Assembly: GCA_028274465.1 (NCBI GenBank)
Contig: CM051456.1
Span: 63,288,753 to 63,352,752, forward strand
Length of the DNA: 64,000 nucleotides
Reading direction: 5' to 3'
Source of the DNA: Plantago ovata
Taxonomy: Eukaryota > Streptophyta > Magnoliopsida > Lamiales > Plantaginaceae
Shown: positions 45,190 to 57,954 of the stretch, piece after piece
Layout of the letters: each line of letters opens with the position of its first letter
Position numbering within the stretch: position 1 is the stretch's first letter
Made by a program: the position numbers and the translations under genes
The notes under the pieces: model-generated
Seen by the model: the letters and a program-made list of their open reading frames with translations, nothing else
What the model was told of the DNA's origin: nothing
Database searches by the model: none

Positions 45190-46493
45190 GGAGTTTATTG
45201 CCAAGTCCTTTGAACTTTTTTATTGAGTAGACTAAGTGTTTATGACCATTGATCATATGTTGCATCACTTTGCAAGTAGTATGAGGCTTGTCTCGCTTGG
45301 TTTGTCACATTCGCATGTGCACTAGTTAAGCTTAGTAGTCTCGACATCACCTTGAGTGGTGTTTCTTCTGCTGCGGTTCACGATGGCCTTATGAAATGAT
45401 GCATGTTAGAGTCTATGGTTGTAACCCGTGTAATTATGTACGTAAGAGGCGACAAGTTCTTCACCTCGATTAGAGATTGCCAAATGCCTAGGAAGGAGGT
45501 AGTGTGAGGTGTGCGAGTCCTTGTATTAAACCTATTCTATCGAATAGGTTTGGGGAGGGGGTTGCTTCGTTGATCTTGTCTTTCGTCTTTGAGTCGTTGT
45601 AAAGCTTCCTTTTTCTTTTTCCTTTTGTTTTGTGTCCCAACCTATTCTTTCGAATAGGTTTGGGGAGGTGTCTTTGTAAAAGAGTCTTTCCATTTTTCCT
45701 TTTCGTCTTTGTGCTCAAACCTATTCTCTCGAATAGGTTTGGGGAGGTGTTTCTGACACTTAGTACTGCTGCTTGCCCCTATATAAAAAAAAGAGAAAAC
45801 GAAAGAGAAAAAAAAAGAAAAGAAGAAAAAAAAGGAGAAAAGAAAAGAAAAAAAAAGAAAAAAAAAAAAAGAAGAAAGAAAATAAAGAATAAGACCCAAA
45901 AGCAAAAGAAGGGTCGTTGCAAGCCAAAAGCAGTCTAGTAAAGTGTCAAGTGTCATGTAAATATTTGTTATTGTGAAGTTATCGAGTTGTAAATTCTATC
46001 TTTCGTTTCGTGTCGCCTTTGTCCAAGGCCTGTTCTTGACCACCCTCATCTTGCTATTCAAGAAGTGGTTGAAAGAGGCTCATTCTTGAGAGTCTGGGTA
46101 AAATAGAGGAGTGTTATCTTTCTAAGGGAACCTTCCTTCGTTTGATGAGAACCAGTATTGGTTCGCCCTCTCTTGAGGAAAAGTCTTGCTTGGTGAACAG
46201 TAGTAAGCCCTCGGTTTCATAGGCACGGGGCAATTGTAGTATGATAACATGAATCATTGTGTCGTCACTGACCAGGTCCAGGTAGAAGATGTTACGTGAG
46301 ACTCCTTTGTTTAACCAAGTGCACTTGAGAATGTGTATATTCGCAATCGAGGCATACTTCAACCTATTTGCATGTCATGCTCATTTGGTTTTGTTCATAA
46401 GCATTTGGTAGATTCAATAGATTAGTTCACTTTACTTGGCATGAGACTCCTTTTGTGTTGCATTTAGGATAGTTTGTTGCTTGAGGACAAGCA
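45190..46493 (+). other. D conserved untranslated 3' region
   Basis: Homologous to A2 7900-9150. It contains three AACCTATTC hairpins (45529-45739), a polypurine run (45783-45893) and the GACCC...GGGTC pair. No gene is supported; ORFs here come from the repeats. Confidence 0.7.
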
Positions 46494-46513
46494 AAGGTTT
46501 GGTTTGGGGAGTT
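46494..46513 (+). promoter_or_regulatory. D polypurine tract
   Basis: AGGTTTGGTTTGGGGAGTT directly abuts the 3' LTR. Confidence 0.75.
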
Positions 46514-47685
46514 TGATGAATGTATTTTTTACGCGTTCATCTTATCTTTTTTACCTTCTTTTGCTATCTTCTAGCCTTGTTTTTTGGTTAGTTTTGTAGA
46601 ATAGTGTCATGTTTTGTGTTTTCTGCATTTTCAGGCACTTAGGTACGAAACGGCGTTTTCGGAGCTAAAACCGAGCCTTTTTGATGAAAAGATGGCCCCG
46701 TTGAAGTTCCCCAATCTCCGTGGCTTGTTCGTAAGTGTTTGAGCATCAATAAGCATCGAGAAGGATGAGTCCAGGGCACCTGAGGGCCATGCGAAGGCGA
46801 AAAGATTGAGTTTGAACTGTAACTTCGTTTTGGAGAGCTCCTAAGCCCCAAAACTCAGAGAAAACTGAGATTACTTTGTATTTTATCTTGAGATTCAAGG
46901 TTTTGATTGGGATTCATCCTTTGTAATCATCTACGGAGAGGTTTTCTTTAATTTCCACCGATTAGTGATAGCTTTGGTGGTAACTTGTATCACTCTCTTG
47001 TCTTGTAGTTTGATATGATGTATTCTGATTATTATTCATATGAATTGATGTCTATGTTGATGAATATGAGTAGCTAAATCTTTTGTGATGGTGGTAGAAT
47101 GTAGAATATGCATGCTTTGGGTTATGTTTATGCTTACATGAGATTGTGATTTAATCTTGCTGCAAATTCCTTCATATGATTCATAGTTGCCTATAAAATA
47201 TATTCGAATTGAGTATAGTGACAAACTCTTGGTCAATGAAAGCTATAGGATTGTATGTTAGAGATTTGCAGCATGCTAGATAAATGGTGTTGGTGACAAG
47301 CACCTCTAAAGTATTGATAGTGATCTTTTATGATGTGTGTCTTAAAGTTGCCTAGACGAGTTGCTTAGCAGACTTGATCGAAGGTTTTACGCACTGAACA
47401 TGTGAGCATATTCGTAACCCATGCATGTGTATTTGATTTCTACCACCAACCGTTTTCCAAACTTGATTACATCAATCTGATTTCTTGTTGCTTTGTTCAA
47501 GGGAAACGATTCTTCAAACATTAGAACTCGTTGACTGAAATTACTTGCAAAAACCTCAAGCAAAGCCACGTTAGGTCCCGAGAGAACGACACTCGGGGAC
47601 AACTTGCCATTGCACTCTAGTTTGTGTAGTGATAAGTGTTCTTAGGCTTTTAAACAAATTTAATTGGTGAAAAACGACATCATCA
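46514..47685 (+). repeat. D 3' LTR (230-base internal deletion)
   Basis: It equals the 5' LTR except that GAGTTTGAA joins directly to CTGTAAC. The deletion endpoints share TTTGAA. All five LTR hairpins are removed. Confidence 0.92.
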
Positions 47686-48745
47686 ATTGTCCTGATGGTA
47701 AATTATCTTGCAGCGTCCAACGCGTTTGGCTTCGACTGGATTGTCGTTCCCAACATGCAAGTCGATTTCACCTTGCTTGACTAGCCTGTGTTCAATGGGC
47801 CCCTGCACATTATTACAAATGTGCGAGCCACAGGCTGTATCTAATACCCAACCATTGGAGTCAAAAGTAGTCATGTTTATTTCAATAACAAACATACCTA
47901 AGCTAGAAGCCGGCGACTTCTTAGGTTGATCTGCCCTTAGCTTAGGGCAATCATTCTTCCAATGCCCTTTCTGCTTACAGAAAAGACATTTATCTGTGTG
48001 AACCGTTCCGCTCCTCTTGAACTTCCTTTTCTGGTTCAGACGCTTAGGCCTACCATTCGAAGTGTTAGCCTTGGCTCCCGACTTTTCCTTACCCTTAGCA
48101 CCTTTGTTTCTCAGGTTTGGGTTAGACGGTTGCCCAACATACATGATCGACTTTTCCTTCTTAGGAAGAGTTTGATCATATGTCTTCAGCAGATTATGGA
48201 GTTCGGGCAGTGTTACGTCCTTCGCATTCATGGTGGTTAACGATGAACTCCGAATACGAACTGGGCAATGATTGAAGGGCAAAGATCACCACCATCTTAT
48301 TCTCATCTTGAGAACATGTTCAGACATGTTCCCTCCTTCATTGAGCTTGCATCTGTGTATCTCTTTGATCAAATCAAATTTAACACTTCTAGCTGTCGTG
48401 TGAAAGAGAGACTCAAGATGCTTTAGCATCTCATACGGCAACATGCTATCATGTTGTCTCTGCAGCTCATTGCTCATTGCCGCCAGCATATACTGCGCGG
48501 ATCTAGCATCCTCATGATGCTTATCAGACTTTGCCTTGTTGGCTTGATTCCAAATCAGCAACTTGATCGGCAGTCTGATTCTCGGGACACACGGGATTAG
48601 CCTCGTCCAAGACGTACTCAATCCTTTCGTACCTCAACACCAAACATATATTCCTGATCCAGTCTAGGAAGTTTGGTCCGGTCAAAATTTGCTTCTCTAA
48701 GACAGCACGGAGCGAGATACTCATCATTTCGTTTTTCCAGGACAA
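47686..48745 (-). pseudogene. gag: C3 gag-protease, broken
   Basis: ATG at 48745 or 48721 (MMSISLRAVLEK). The QVADLESSQQ frameshift near 48555 is shared with C2. A further frameshift lies near 48285, then a zinc knuckle [14 protein letters not shown] and protease LDTACGSH. The frame runs into the D insertion at 47685. Continues at 38777. Confidence 0.82.
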
Positions 48746-49284
48746 ATAATATAGAACGAAAATAATAAATCAACTATTGAAATATTATTTCTAAATACAC
48801 AGTCAACATAACTAAACAACAATGTCCTTTAGCTGTTTATCTCCCACTATTTTCACATATGCTTGCCCCCAAAACAAACATACGGGTAATGTCCAACAAG
48901 TTACCGTAGTGGCCAAGATCCAAATCCATACTATGCTATACTCCAACGGGGGCTGGTTGCACAACATAATAGGACCGGTAGGACTATCCAATTGCGTCAC
49001 GCAACTCTTGGTTGTTAAATCTAATTTAACCCGATGCCCTACATATTGTACCTATCGAGGTCGCTAGATACAATATGCAGTAAGTCATAACCATAGGCTT
49101 ACTCTAATCTGACGATCACTGCGAGTCTGTAGGACGAAGTCGCCAATACAAGAAAACGCAATGAAAGTTCAGAATTAAAGCACCCTATGGAAAGCATCTC
49201 AGAAATACATACATATATATATTTCTGTACTTATATTGGTTGGGGATTGTCGCTTGAGGGTTGTTATCAGTCATCTACAAACAA

Positions 49285-49460
49285 ATAAGAGCGCCGCCTA
49301 CCCATCATGCATGAGCGGTCTACACGTAATGGATGCCGCCTATCCATTCTAGTTCTAAACGCGGTCAAGCACATAATGGGTGCCGCCTACCCATACATAA
49401 GATATGCGGTCCGACATATAAGAGGGCGCCACCTACCCTCGCATGCATAGCGGTCGAACG
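49285..49460 (-). repeat. C3 leader hairpins with constant loop
   Basis: Same four-unit array as C2 (32720-32900), plus-strand loop GCCGCCT, arms ATGGAT/ATCCAT and ATGGGT/ACCCAT. One unit reads GCCACCT in C3. Confidence 0.8.
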
Positions 49461-49959
49461 GAAAGTAAAATACTTGGTATTTAAACATGCATTGTCAAAC
49501 AATAGCATATCGAGCAAACAAACAAGTAGTAGCCTATGTGGATGCCAAATGACTTCATAATTTCATTATGAAAATTATAATCCCATACTTATAATCTCTA
49601 TGAAATAATTGAAAATTTAGACTAGATTGAAAAATCGAAAATTCTATTGACCAAGTAGCAATTTTCGAAAACCGGAAGGACTTAATTGTAATTTTTGAAA
49701 CCTTAGAGGTGTTAAATCTAAAATTCAAAACTAGAAGGACTAATTTGCAATAAACAATAAATTGATAAATTATAAGTAAGCCCTTTAACTTTATACTAAT
49801 TAAATTTAACCCCTCTAGTTAAAAACAATTACAATTAAATCATATTTATATTCCAAATATAAAATTCAATCCTCGAAATTTTCAAAATTCGATTTTGGGT
49901 CCAACTCGGGAAAATATATATATATATTAAAATATGGGACGGGCCCGTCCCCTACCGTG

Positions 49960-50093
49960 CCTGCGGCCGCGGGCGCCCGGCGCCCGACGCCTGAGGCGCA
50001 CGGGTGCCTGCGTCCCGCAGGCATCCGGGCGCAGGCGCCGTGCGCCCGCAGGCGTCCGCCGCCTGCGTCACGCAGGCGGCCCGGTCAATATAT
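49960..50093 (-). repeat. C3 leader GC-rich hairpin array
   Basis: Perfect units at 50005-50023 (TGCCTGCG arms, loop TCC) and 50059-50079 (CCGCCTGCG arms, loop TCA). Shorter than in C1, so the array length varies. Confidence 0.8.
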
Positions 50094-50244
50094 ATAATAT
50101 TTAATTTTTTTTTGAAATATATAAATTCTAAATTTATATAAAAAACAAAACTTATGAAAATCGAATTAATCATAGAATCAATTGCATCCACATAAACTAC
50201 AAAAGCATACAATATATATACGTATATACGTAATCAATTAACCT

Positions 50245-50257
50245 GGCTCTGATACCC
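50245..50257 (-). promoter_or_regulatory. C3 primer-binding site, mutated
   Basis: The minus strand reads GGGTATCAGAGCC; the first base differs from the tRNA-iMet complement. Confidence 0.75.
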
Positions 50258-50258
50258 C

Positions 50259-52175
50259 TGTAAGAAAATACGGTCAGAGTTACCCCTAGGGTACGCAGCG
50301 GAATTTCAAAACTTTTCTTAATATACAGTTTAATTGATTATGTATATGCCGTATATATATTTAAACACGTCAATTAGAAGACTAACCTTACTTCCAAAGC
50401 AAGCACAGCTTCCAAGTCTTCATAATAATCCGGTGTATCTTCTCCTTCGTCGAAGTCGAAGATATCTGCAATACTTTGATTATCTGCAAGATAATAAAAG
50501 TTAGTTTCCAGCTCCTAGAACCTCAACCTTGGTATCCACGGATGAACAGCCTATCAGAAAGAATGCTAGGATATTCTTTGTGTGGCCAAGAAGATGGGGC
50601 GGCGATTCCTCTGGTAGGTGGCTTAGGTGAGGTGGGGAGAGCTTTTGTTTTCTCTAAGAAAGGTAGAATAATTCTCTAAGAATTTGATTCTTCAACTGTG
50701 TGAAAATCTATATCAAAAGCTCTCTAATAGTCTACTATATATAGTAGTCAATAGAAGCCTAAAGCATAAGCAATTAGACTTCATAAATGAATAAGAATCT
50801 AATTCTTATAGCACTAGGAAACCAATTTTAAGTCTAGATTCATTCCCAATTAAATTAAATCTCAATCAGGAAAATCTAACATATCCCTTCAAATCAAACC
50901 TCTATTATATTTCTAAAATATAATCTTTAATTGTATTTACATAAAATACAATTAATTAGCCAATTCAATTAATAATTCCAAATAACTAATTGAGCCACTA
51001 AATATTATAATTAATTCCAAATCAATTATAATCCATCAATCACAATTAATTCCAAATCAATTGCGATTCCATCTTCAAGGATATTCGGATAAGCTGAATC
51101 ACCACATAGTGTGACCCATAGGGCCTCATTGTATTAAGCAAGTCCTAGACTAGGAAAAATGGAATTCCTAGACAGTTCCATTTGCAATATTAATACATGA
51201 GTACGTTTGAGAGGTTTCTCAAAGCAAACCCTTTCGTTGCGAAGCCTGTTGCGCTCAACGCGGCGATGGTAACGTCCCTTCATCTGACTTGCTCGAATGT
51301 ATCTAGGATCGATGAAGTGTCTATCCCAATAATACATCCACGGGCGTCTTCAGTGAGTTGCATGGTGAATCCAATATCTATTATGACCATCATAATAATA
51401 TTGATACGCTGGCCAGCGGTTTTACCAATCACAACTATGAACGACTATGAGCATTGCTCTCCTGTGCTACACTTGAGAGATGAATCCTTCACAGAATCAC
51501 TTATCATCCTCATTCGTATGTAGCCATAATCCGGGATCGTGTCTTAGGTCAACTGCTTATTCAGAGCTAACATCGACGGGTCCACCAAGGATATGGGGCA
51601 ACAAATGTGATGATAAAGTCTTGTAAGTCCAAAGGACGACTGGCATCACTTCGACAACTTACCGGTTCCCATAGACACTTCGGTGTAGAGTATACATCGA
51701 TGGGAGTGTCCGGTGGGTACTTCCATTGTTCGGTAATCGCCCATCGAACAACTATGCGCAGTTATGGGAACGTTTCTTGATTGTCCAACAATCCATTCCG
51801 TGGCCGTGGGATCGGCTCACACTTGCTCCAACAAGTATAACCTCCATGCATACTAGTCTCATCTGGTTCATTCAGACCCCTACATTCTAGATGAACCTCG
51901 ACTAGGGAGAGTTTGGGATAGATGATAACTCACACAGCTCCCACTATCTGTGTGATCGATCATCTACCCGAGGGGACATGTTTAATATCAATACAGACAG
52001 AAATAGAGATATGACATGCTGCATGCCTGGTGTAATATAAATACGAAAGAGATACTCAATAGTCAATCAACAAACATATATTATATTACGTTGGCCTGTG
52101 TAATAGTACATATATGCCCTCTATAAGGGATGCATGCCCTTAATAAGGACTGTCTCTAGGACATATACACTATCA
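50259..52175 (-). repeat. C3 5' LTR
   Basis: 1917 bases. It matches 33714-35819 but lacks about 190 bases around 50879, including a CG run. The deletion endpoints share TAAC. It ends TACACTATCA against B2. Confidence 0.92.
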
Positions 52176-54109
52176 GAAACATCATGATGCTACATCTTGA
52201 GGCCATTAGTAATGAGATGGTTACTGTCATTAATGATGGACCTATCAAGATCACCAAGGTTAAAAAAAGTTTTCTTCACAAAACCACTGAAGCTGGAAAG
52301 GAAACTATCTTAGGCGAACCGGTTGATACCTTTGTTCCAAAACCAAGAGAGGAATGGACTTCCGACGAAGCTAAGAGATTCCGTCTTGATGGCCAAGCAA
52401 GAAACATCATCATTCGATCAACCCCGGATACCATACAGTGCAAACTGTGGGGTGCTAAAACTGCTAAGGAAGCTTGGAAAATGGTTCAAGATCTTTGTGC
52501 TGGATCTGACAAAACCAAGGAAAACAAACTCGAAGTGCTGAAGTTAAAGTTCCAGAACTTTAAACAAGGTACAAATGAGTCACTGGAAGACTTGGACTTC
52601 CGATTCACAACTCTTGTTAGTGAAATGGCAGCCTTGGGTGTTGGAAATTTTTACTCAGATTCTGAGACGGTGAAAACCATCATCAGAAGTCTGAACCAAG
52701 AATGGATCCACACTCAGAACTTCTACTACAATCAAGGAATGCAAGACATTACACCAACATAGTTGTTCTCTCATCTTGCTACTGTCAACTACGAGACAAA
52801 GCAAAGAGAAAATGTGTTTGCTGAGAAATCGCAAAACATTGCTCTTGCTGCAAAGCCGTCATCTTCTGAAAAGAAGAATGATAAAGAGCCTGCTGATGAA
52901 AACGCTTTGGTTGTCAAAAACATGAAGAAATTCATCAGTAAGGAACTTGAAAGGCGAAAATCAAAAGAGAAGCTGAAAAAGCATCTTGGTAACAACTACC
53001 ATAAGTACAAGAATGAGACTAGCTCGCTGAATAAGCAAGCTCAGCAAGCAACTTCATCAGAAGAACCAGCAGTTGGAAATGATCTTTGCTTTTACTGCAA
53101 AAAGCTTGGACACTTCAAAGCTAATTGCCCTTTGCTGAAAGGCAAATCTGCTGAAAAGAAGAAGAAGTTCAAAAGAGCTTTTATTGCTGAAGAAAAGAAG
53201 AAGCTTCAAGCAAATATCGATGCATTGTGCATTGATACTAGCTCCGAAGACAGTGAGGATGAAAGCTCAGACACTAACGATGAAGAAGCCACTCTTGACG
53301 TAGAGATTGGCAAGGAAGTTTGTGGAATAGCTATGGAAGCTTATCCAGATGTGTCAAACTACGAGTTCTGCCTCATGGCCGGTCAGGTAAACAACCCTAC
53401 CTCTGACTCAGACTCAGAAAGTGAAGACGAGATTGACCTTGACAAGATTCAAGGAGAAATCGAAAGATTTGAGAAAACTCTGAGTAGACAGCAAGAGAAA
53501 CTACAGATTGCTGAAACTCTGACCAAGCAGACTATTGAAAAGTATATCTTGCTGAAGGAAGATATAGAAGAAAAGGATGCTGAAATAAGGCGTCTTAAGA
53601 AATTGATTGCTGAAGCTACAGAGAAGAATTCTCAAATCGCATTAGAATTGGAAGAGTATCAGTCCTCAATTCTAAAGTTACTTGCTGAAATCCAAGAAAT
53701 GAAAAAGATGAAAATCAATTTCAAATCTTATGCTGACGCAAGTAATACGCTGACTGAACTAAACTCTTATTTGACAGATCCATCCCAGAAAGAAGGTTTA
53801 GGTGCAACGTACGAAGGTGATGACGTAATAATCTTGAGTAAAGACAAATCACCGATTTCCTTTGTATGTGCTACTGATAGTGGTCAACCAGAACTCTATC
53901 CGTTTGGTCAATCTAAGGTTGCTGAAACATGCAATCAAGTACCTACGACCGTAAAGCCCGTTGTTGCTACTCAAACTAACAAGACTTTAAAAGGAAACCA
54001 ATTTGCTGAGAAGCAAACTGTAAAGAAGAAGGATGCTGTAAAGCATTCCGCCAAACAAGTTGCTGAGAAGCAATCTGGCACTTTGATAGTGGTTGTGGAA
54101 AGCACATGA
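52176..54109 (+). pseudogene. gag: B2 gag, N-terminus missing
   Basis: The frame begins at the C3 edge with MMLHLEAISNEM; the usual N-terminal part is gone. It carries a SIRE-like gag core (REEWTSDEAKRF, NFKQGTNESLEDL, KTIIRSLNQEW), a TAG at 52760-52762, then a Lys-rich region and a CCHC knuckle CFYCKKLGHFKANC. An acidic segment and a coiled-coil stretch (about 53440-53730, LSRQQEKLQIAE, KNSQIALELEEYQ) follow. Near 54076 one base is missing, shifting out of the protease frame. Confidence 0.82.
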
Positions 54110-57100
54110 CGGGCAACAAGAATAACCTTATAAACTATAGACGGTGGTCTAAAGGTCCAACAATAAGGTTTGCTGGTGGAGGATCTGGTTCTACAAAAGG
54201 CTATGGTGACGTGAAGTTAGGATGCATTACCATTACGGGAGTTCTTTATGTCAAAAATCTTAAGTTTAATCTTTTCAGCACGAGTCAATTTGCTGACAAA
54301 GGATACTTCCTAAAAATCAAAAGTGATGAATGTAAACTTATAGATTTCGAGACTAAGAAGGTTATTATGATTGCAAGAAGATCAGGAGGCTTGTACACCG
54401 TAGATTGGTCTTCAACAATCGTTGAAAAATCCCTTGTCTCAGATCACGATTGCCTTGCTGAAAAAGCATGGTTATGGCATAAACAAACAAGTCATCTAAA
54501 CTTCAAGACGCTGAATAAGCTGTCTAAAAAGGCACTTGTAGTTGGATTACCTGAGGTTACTTTTAAGAAGGATGGTGTTTGCAATGCATGTCAGCAAGGA
54601 AAGCAAACCAAATCTTCTTTCAAGAACAAGGCAGTACCGTCAACTACAAAACCTTTACAACTCTTGCACATGGACTTGTTTGAATCTTCTTCAACAAGCT
54701 ATGCTGGTAAGAAGTATGGTCTGGTGGTGGTAGATGACTATTCAAGATTCACTTGGGTAGTATTTATCAAGCACAAATCTGAGTTTGTAAACCAGTACAT
54801 AACTGAGTATTGCACTTCTAAAGGCATACAACATCAGTTATCCTCAGTTAGGACACCGTAACAAAACGGTGTTGCTGAACGGAAGAATCGTACCCTAAAA
54901 GAAGCCGCAAGAACAATGCTTGCTGACACTGAAATAAGTGAGGCTTACTGGGTTGAAGCGATTAATACCGGCTGTTACACTCACAACAGATGTTTGATTA
55001 CTAAGGAATACAACAAAACTCCTTATGAGTTGTTTGTTGGAAGGCCTCCTAATATCACTCATCTAAGAGTATTTGGTTGTAAGTATTTCGTTCTTAATAA
55101 CGGTAGAGAATACCTAAGAACATTTCAACCAAAGGCAGACGAAGCGATATTTCTCGGTTACTCCTTGCATAGTAAAGCTTACAGAGTTTACAACAAAAAG
55201 GCACAAAAGATCGAAGAATCAGTGCATGTTGTATTCTACGAAAAGACACAAGGAGTGCCTGCTGAAGAAGAAATATCAGAATGTATGAAAAAGTTAATCA
55301 TACATGAGCAAAGAACTGAATCTAATGCTAGGCAAATCAAGTCAATTGAACTAAATGATGATTCTGACAATGACTCTCCTCCCCCAAGTCATGACAAGAT
55401 AAATATAGTTCACGACAAGGAATTTCCAGCAAAAGACGCAGTTGCTCCGGAAGTTGTTGACACTATGCAACCTCTCGTGCCTGCTGATGAGTTACCACAA
55501 TCTAGGAATGCTTAACAAGCAGTTGCTGATGAACCAATCTCAACAGAGACACAAACTTCCAGTAGTACTGAACAAGTACATGCTGAAGAGTCACATGCTG
55601 ATGAGCAAACATATCGAGATCCAACGAGCAGAAAACCTGTTAATAAATGGATTAGAGATCATCCCTCTACGGATATGATTGGTGATATTGATAAACGCCA
55701 AGTGACTAGATCCAAAGTTTCTGCTACTCATGGACTTGCTGAAGAAGCAACTGTTGTAGAAGTAGAATCATTGTTCTCTTGCTTTGTTTCAGAAATTGAA
55801 CCTAAAACCATAGAAGAAGCTTTAAAGCATTATGAATGGATCAAGGCAATGCAAGAAGAACTGGATCAATTTGAAAGGAAAAAAGTGCGGAAACTTGTAC
55901 CACTTGCTGAAGGCAAGAAAGCTATTGGTACAAAGTGGGTGTTCAGAAACAAGTTGAGTGAGTCTGGTGAAGTAACAAGAAATAAAGCACGTTTAGTTGC
56001 TCAATGTTACTGTCAAACTGAAGGATTGGACTATGATGAGTCTTATGCACCAGTTGCAAGATTGGATGCTATTAGGCTTTTCTTGGCCTTTGCTGCTCAC
56101 AATGACTTCATTGTAAACCAAATGGATGTTAAAAGTGCATTCTTGAATGGTGAACTTGCTGAAGAAGTCTATTTAGAACAACCCCCTGGCTTTGAACTTC
56201 CCTCAGAAATCAAGATGGTATACAAGCTTCAGAAAGTTGTATATGGTCTAAAGCAAGCACAAAGAGCATGGTATGATACCTTGGCTAAGTTCTTGCTGGA
56301 TAATGGTTTCAAGAAAGGTGAAGTTGATAAAACCTTATTTACCATGAACCATGATGGTAAAATACTCTTAGTTCAAATTTATGTGGATGACATAATTTTT
56401 GGATCTAAGGACAAGCAACTTTGTGATGATTTTGCCAAACTCATGACAAACAAATTACTTCCTAGGATTGCAAGTCAATCAACTCAAAGATGGAATATTC
56501 ATAAATCAAGCAAAGTATGCGAAAGAAATGCTCATAAAGTTTAGGATCAAAGAGGAAGAGAAACCTGAAAAGATCCCTATGAGTGTTGGTACCAAATTGG
56601 GCTATACTAAAGAAGATAAAAGTGTTGAAGACACAAGTATAGGAAGCTCATTGGTTCCTTGTTGTATTTAACAGCAAGTAGACCTGACATTCAGTATGCT
56701 GTTTGTGTGTGTGCAAGATTCCAATCTGATCCAAGAGAATCACACTACAAAAAGGCAATTAAGATACTGAAATATGTCAAAGGTACAGTCAATGTTGGAT
56801 TATAGTATCCTAAAGATTCAGGACTTGAGTTGGTAGGTTATTCTGATGCTGATCATGGAGGATCAACTCTTGATAGAAAAAGTACCTCTGGAACTTGTCA
56901 GTTTTTGGGTACTAGATTAATATCATGGTTCAGCAAGAAACAAACCCGTGTTGCCAATTCATCTACTGAATCTGAGTACCTTGCTGTTGGATGTTGCACA
57001 GCTCAAATCCTATGGATTCAGCAACAATTAAGAGATTATGGTATTTTGCAAAGAAAACACCAATCTTTTGTGATAATACGAGTGCTATTGCTATCACGCA

Positions 57101-57299
57101 AAATCCTAAGTTTCACTCAAGGACCGAACACATTGATATTAGACATCATTTCATTGGAGATCATGTGGAAAAGGGAGATATTGAGGTTGTGAAAGTAGGT
57201 ACTGATGATCAACTTGCTGACATCTTTACCAAGCCCCTACCATATAATAGATTCACAATGCTAAGGTATAACCTTGGATTGATTGAATTACCTCAATAA
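54076..57299 (+). pseudogene. pol: B2 pol: protease, integrase, RT, RNase H, broken
   Basis: The protease active site FDSGCGKHMTGN reads only in the frame that starts at 54076. The integrase zinc finger is HKQTSH ... CNACQQGK; the core has HMDLFE and VVVDDYSRF, but the segment with the second catalytic Asp is missing between HKSE and FVNQYI. Stops: TAA 54859, TAA 55513. RT is open with [13 protein letters not shown] and YVDD ([10 protein letters not shown]). A 29-base deletion follows at about 56456 (AATT shared), then a TAG near 56803 shared with B1 and a frameshift in RNase H near 57043. Confidence 0.83.
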
Positions 57300-57317
57300 A
57301 GGATACAATTGGCAGAA

Positions 57318-57677
57318 TGCTGAAACAGGTATTCAGCAAGCCAAAGTACTCTTACTTCATTAAAAGCTCCTTCCACTAATTTCTTCTAAGAAATGATAGC
57401 TCACTACATGATTGCTGACAGGCATTCATCAAGTAATTCCTTCAAAACGGGTATTTGTTAGGAAACTTGATCACTTGCTGAGACAGGCACTCAGTAAGAG
57501 AAAAACCTTAAAGATTGCTGAAACGGGTATTCAGACAATCAAAGATACTGAAACAGGTATTCAAGTATCAAGGGAATATTCTGAGATGGGAACTCAGAAA
57601 AAGAGCAAAACTCATTTCTCAGATTTTACCAAAGGATATCTCAAGTACAAATGAATTTACTGATACGGGAACTCAGA
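57318..57677 (+). repeat. Hairpin array CTGAR...YTCAG (B2)
   Basis: Same series as B1 16788-17147. The second unit is partly deleted (GCTGACAGGCATTCA); others keep the stem. Confidence 0.75.
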
Positions 57678-57954
57678 AATATCTTTTAAACTTAAGAAAA
57701 TATGAGATATCTAAGTAAAGGGGAACTTTCAACAAGTATCTAGGCTATTTATGCAAACTCGCTGAAAAGATTCTTGTCTATTTCAGCAAGCAATCTAATC
57801 CCATAAATCTCGATAAAATCAATTTGTGACGTTAATCAGGCACAGATAAACTCGTAATAATCATGACATGGAATACAATCGTGGCCATTTATTAAAAGGA
57901 GTTATTGATCTAACGGTTAACATTTCAAAGAGAGAGAGTGCTCTGACGGTTTTT

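Larger units (their letters stand above)
38783..47685 (+). mobile_element. Element D: non-autonomous Gypsy-type element inserted in C3
   Basis: LTRs 38783-40184 and 46514-47685, tRNA-Asp primer site, gag-protease, a probable intron, a 321-aa ORF2, untranslated 3' region and polypurine tract. Target duplication ATTGT (38778-38782 and 47686-47690); C2 shows the empty site at 31131-31135. Related to A in gag and in the 3' region but with different LTRs. No RT or integrase. Confidence 0.94.
33714..52175 (-). mobile_element. Element C3: Copia with both LTRs, split by D
   Basis: The 5' LTR is 52175-50259 and the 3' LTR is shared with C2 (35819-33714). Gag-pol is interrupted by D (38783-47685). The outer edge at 52176 abuts GAAAC of B2, a candidate target duplication whose partner was lost with the C2 end. 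The primer site (50257-50245) is mutated at its first base. Confidence 0.9.

Noticed and set aside
45630..45956. ORFs around the D AACCTATTC hairpins
   Set aside because: Both strands are open only because of repeats and the purine run; A has no equivalent frame.
55480..55600. CTGATGAG, resembling a hammerhead ribozyme core
   Set aside because: No paired helix II and no GAAAC follow; the motif is part of the B TTGCTGA excess.
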